Positions 4,741-5,033 of a DNA stretch of 5,033 nucleotides are shown one piece after another. The notes beneath the pieces were generated by a model. The model saw only the letters and a program-made list of their open reading frames with translations, did not search any database and had not been told where the DNA came from. The stretch is from Methanomicrobiales archaeon (lineage in GTDB: Archaea > Halobacteriota > Methanomicrobia > Methanomicrobiales > Methanospirillaceae): positions 1 to 5,033 of the forward strand of contig JAAZNH010000303.1 of assembly GCA_012798365.1 (NCBI GenBank), in the 5' to 3' direction. The first letter of the stretch is position 1. Every line of letters begins with the position of its first letter. The position numbers were made by a program, and so were the translations under genes.

Positions 4741-4774
4741 CGCACGGGATCATATATATCTTCGCAATCGTGCG
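4741..4774. promoter_or_regulatory. Inverted repeat flanking the operon TATA box (possible operator)
   Basis: CGCACG (4741-4746) and CGTGCG (4769-4774) are perfect complements separated by 22 bases, with the TATA box inside the spacer. A dimeric regulator binding both arms would control access of TBP. Six-base arms can occur by chance in GC-rich DNA, so this is tentative. Confidence 0.3.
4751..4760 (-). promoter_or_regulatory. TATA box of the six-gene minus-strand operon
   Basis: GATATATATG on the minus strand is the clearest archaeal TATA box in the window. Its centre is about 27 bases before the ATG at 4728, and GCGAA just upstream could serve as a BRE. No Shine-Dalgarno precedes the ATG, so the mRNA is probably leaderless, while the downstream genes of the operon do have ribosome sites. 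Confidence 0.7.
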
Positions 4775-4777
4775 GGG

Positions 4778-4822
4778 CGGGAATCCCGGAGCATGGCGGG
4801 CTTTTGCTGAACCGGGCCATGC
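4778..4822. repeat. Short inverted repeats in the divergent intergenic region
   Basis: CGGGA-A-TCCCG (4778-4788) is a near-perfect 11-base palindrome. GCATGGC (4791-4797) pairs with GCCATGC (4816-4822) across an 18-base loop. They lie between the operon promoter and the deoxyhypusine synthase promoter and could be operator sites; no function is shown. Confidence 0.3.
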
Positions 4823-4844
4823 ACCCGGGCACCTGCCAAGCAGA

Positions 4845-4854
4845 GTTATCTTTC
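4845..4854 (+). promoter_or_regulatory. Weak TATA-like element for deoxyhypusine synthase
   Basis: GTTATCTTTC is the only AT-rich stretch at a suitable distance before the ATG at 4893. It would place the transcript start near 4873 and leave a leader of about 20 bases that contains the GGGGA ribosome site. Confidence 0.3.
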
Positions 4855-4881
4855 AAGAACGCCAATACCTTGCAGAAAAAC

Positions 4882-4886
4882 GGGGA
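4882..4886 (+). promoter_or_regulatory. Ribosome binding site of deoxyhypusine synthase
   Basis: GGGGA lies six bases before the ATG at 4893 and fixes that start over the in-frame ATG at codon 7. The gene is thus translated from a leadered mRNA, unlike the divergent operon on its other side. Confidence 0.55.
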
Positions 4887-4892
4887 ACAGAG

Positions 4893-5033
4893 ATGTCAAA
4901 ACCATGCGAGATGCCGGTCACCCAGCTCCACGTGAAGCCGAAGATGACCGTCAATGAACTGGTCCTTGCGATGGGAAATGCCGGGGCCTACAATGGCGGG
5001 TCGCTTGCCCGCGCTGCGGATATCTGGGAGCAG
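4893..5033 (+). CDS. dys: Deoxyhypusine synthase, N-terminal part
   Basis: Forty-seven codons are visible before the window ends. The sequence MSKPCEMPVTQLHVKPKMTV then NELVLAMGNAGAYNGGSLARAADIW matches the start of archaeal deoxyhypusine synthases, which begin with a V-x-P-x-M-T-V segment followed by a helix ending in GAFGAG/GAYNGG-x-L-A-x-A-x-D-I. The enzyme uses NAD and spermidine to transfer an aminobutyl group to one lysine of translation factor aIF5A, the first step towards hypusine. The active-site lysine and the NAD-binding residues are outside the window, so activity cannot be judged. Some archaea carry a second, divergent homologue; this N-terminus alone does not rule that out. No functional link to the divergent operon is evident. 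Confidence 0.85.
   Translation, partial: MSKPCEMPVTQLHVKPKMTVNELVLAMGNAGAYNGGSLARAADIWEQ

Noticed and set aside
4729..4892. Possible small RNA or riboswitch in the divergent gap
   Set aside because: The inverted repeats are short and isolated, both flanking promoters account for the AT-rich parts, and no known riboswitch core or tRNA-like fold was seen.

Overview
The window looks like chromosomal DNA of a GC-rich methanogenic archaeon, most probably Methanomicrobiales (Methanoregula-like). The reasons are an archaeal-type deoxyhypusine synthase N-terminus at the right edge, archaeal TATA-like elements placed about 25 bases before several start codons (a leaderless arrangement), a U-run terminator instead of a hairpin-plus-U terminator, and high-GC codon use. 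The lineage is inferred from style and resemblance; no database search was possible.

Left block (1-2621): a divergent gene pair. On the minus strand, running off the left edge, is the first 264 residues of an Eco57I-like N6-adenine DNA methyltransferase or combined restriction-modification protein. It has a helical N-terminal region and SAM-binding motif I (DPACGSG). On the plus strand is a 574-residue protein with a Gly/Pro-rich linker, a bactofilin-like beta-solenoid, a TPR-like helical region and a C-terminal segment resembling a WGR domain that has lost its WGR core. The 104 bases between them hold one TATA-like element for each direction.

Middle block (2693-4728, minus strand): a compact six-gene operon starting from a strong TATA box at 4751-4760. 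Order of transcription: (E) a 157-aa protein with a duplicated barrel-like N-domain and an Ala/Lys/Gly 11-mer-repeat tail; (D) a 126-aa protein with one membrane helix and a coiled coil; (A) 105 aa, (B) 73 aa and (C) 118 aa, three tandem paralogues sharing a Y-x-D-R-x(7)-E-W-x-L signature followed by coiled coil, with a membrane helix only in C; and finally a small eight-cysteine cross-brace zinc finger protein. Gene spacings are +25, +3, -4, +1 and about -50 (or none, depending on the last start). I recognise no named system here. The architecture (two membrane-anchored coiled coils, two soluble paralogues of one of them, an amphipathic-repeat protein and a zinc finger) suggests a membrane-attached multiprotein assembly. 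This is the best candidate for something undescribed in the window.

Right block (4729-5033): a 164-base divergent intergenic region with several short inverted repeats, then the first 47 codons of deoxyhypusine synthase on the plus strand, cut by the window edge. I saw no tRNA, rRNA, CRISPR array, insertion sequence or attachment site.
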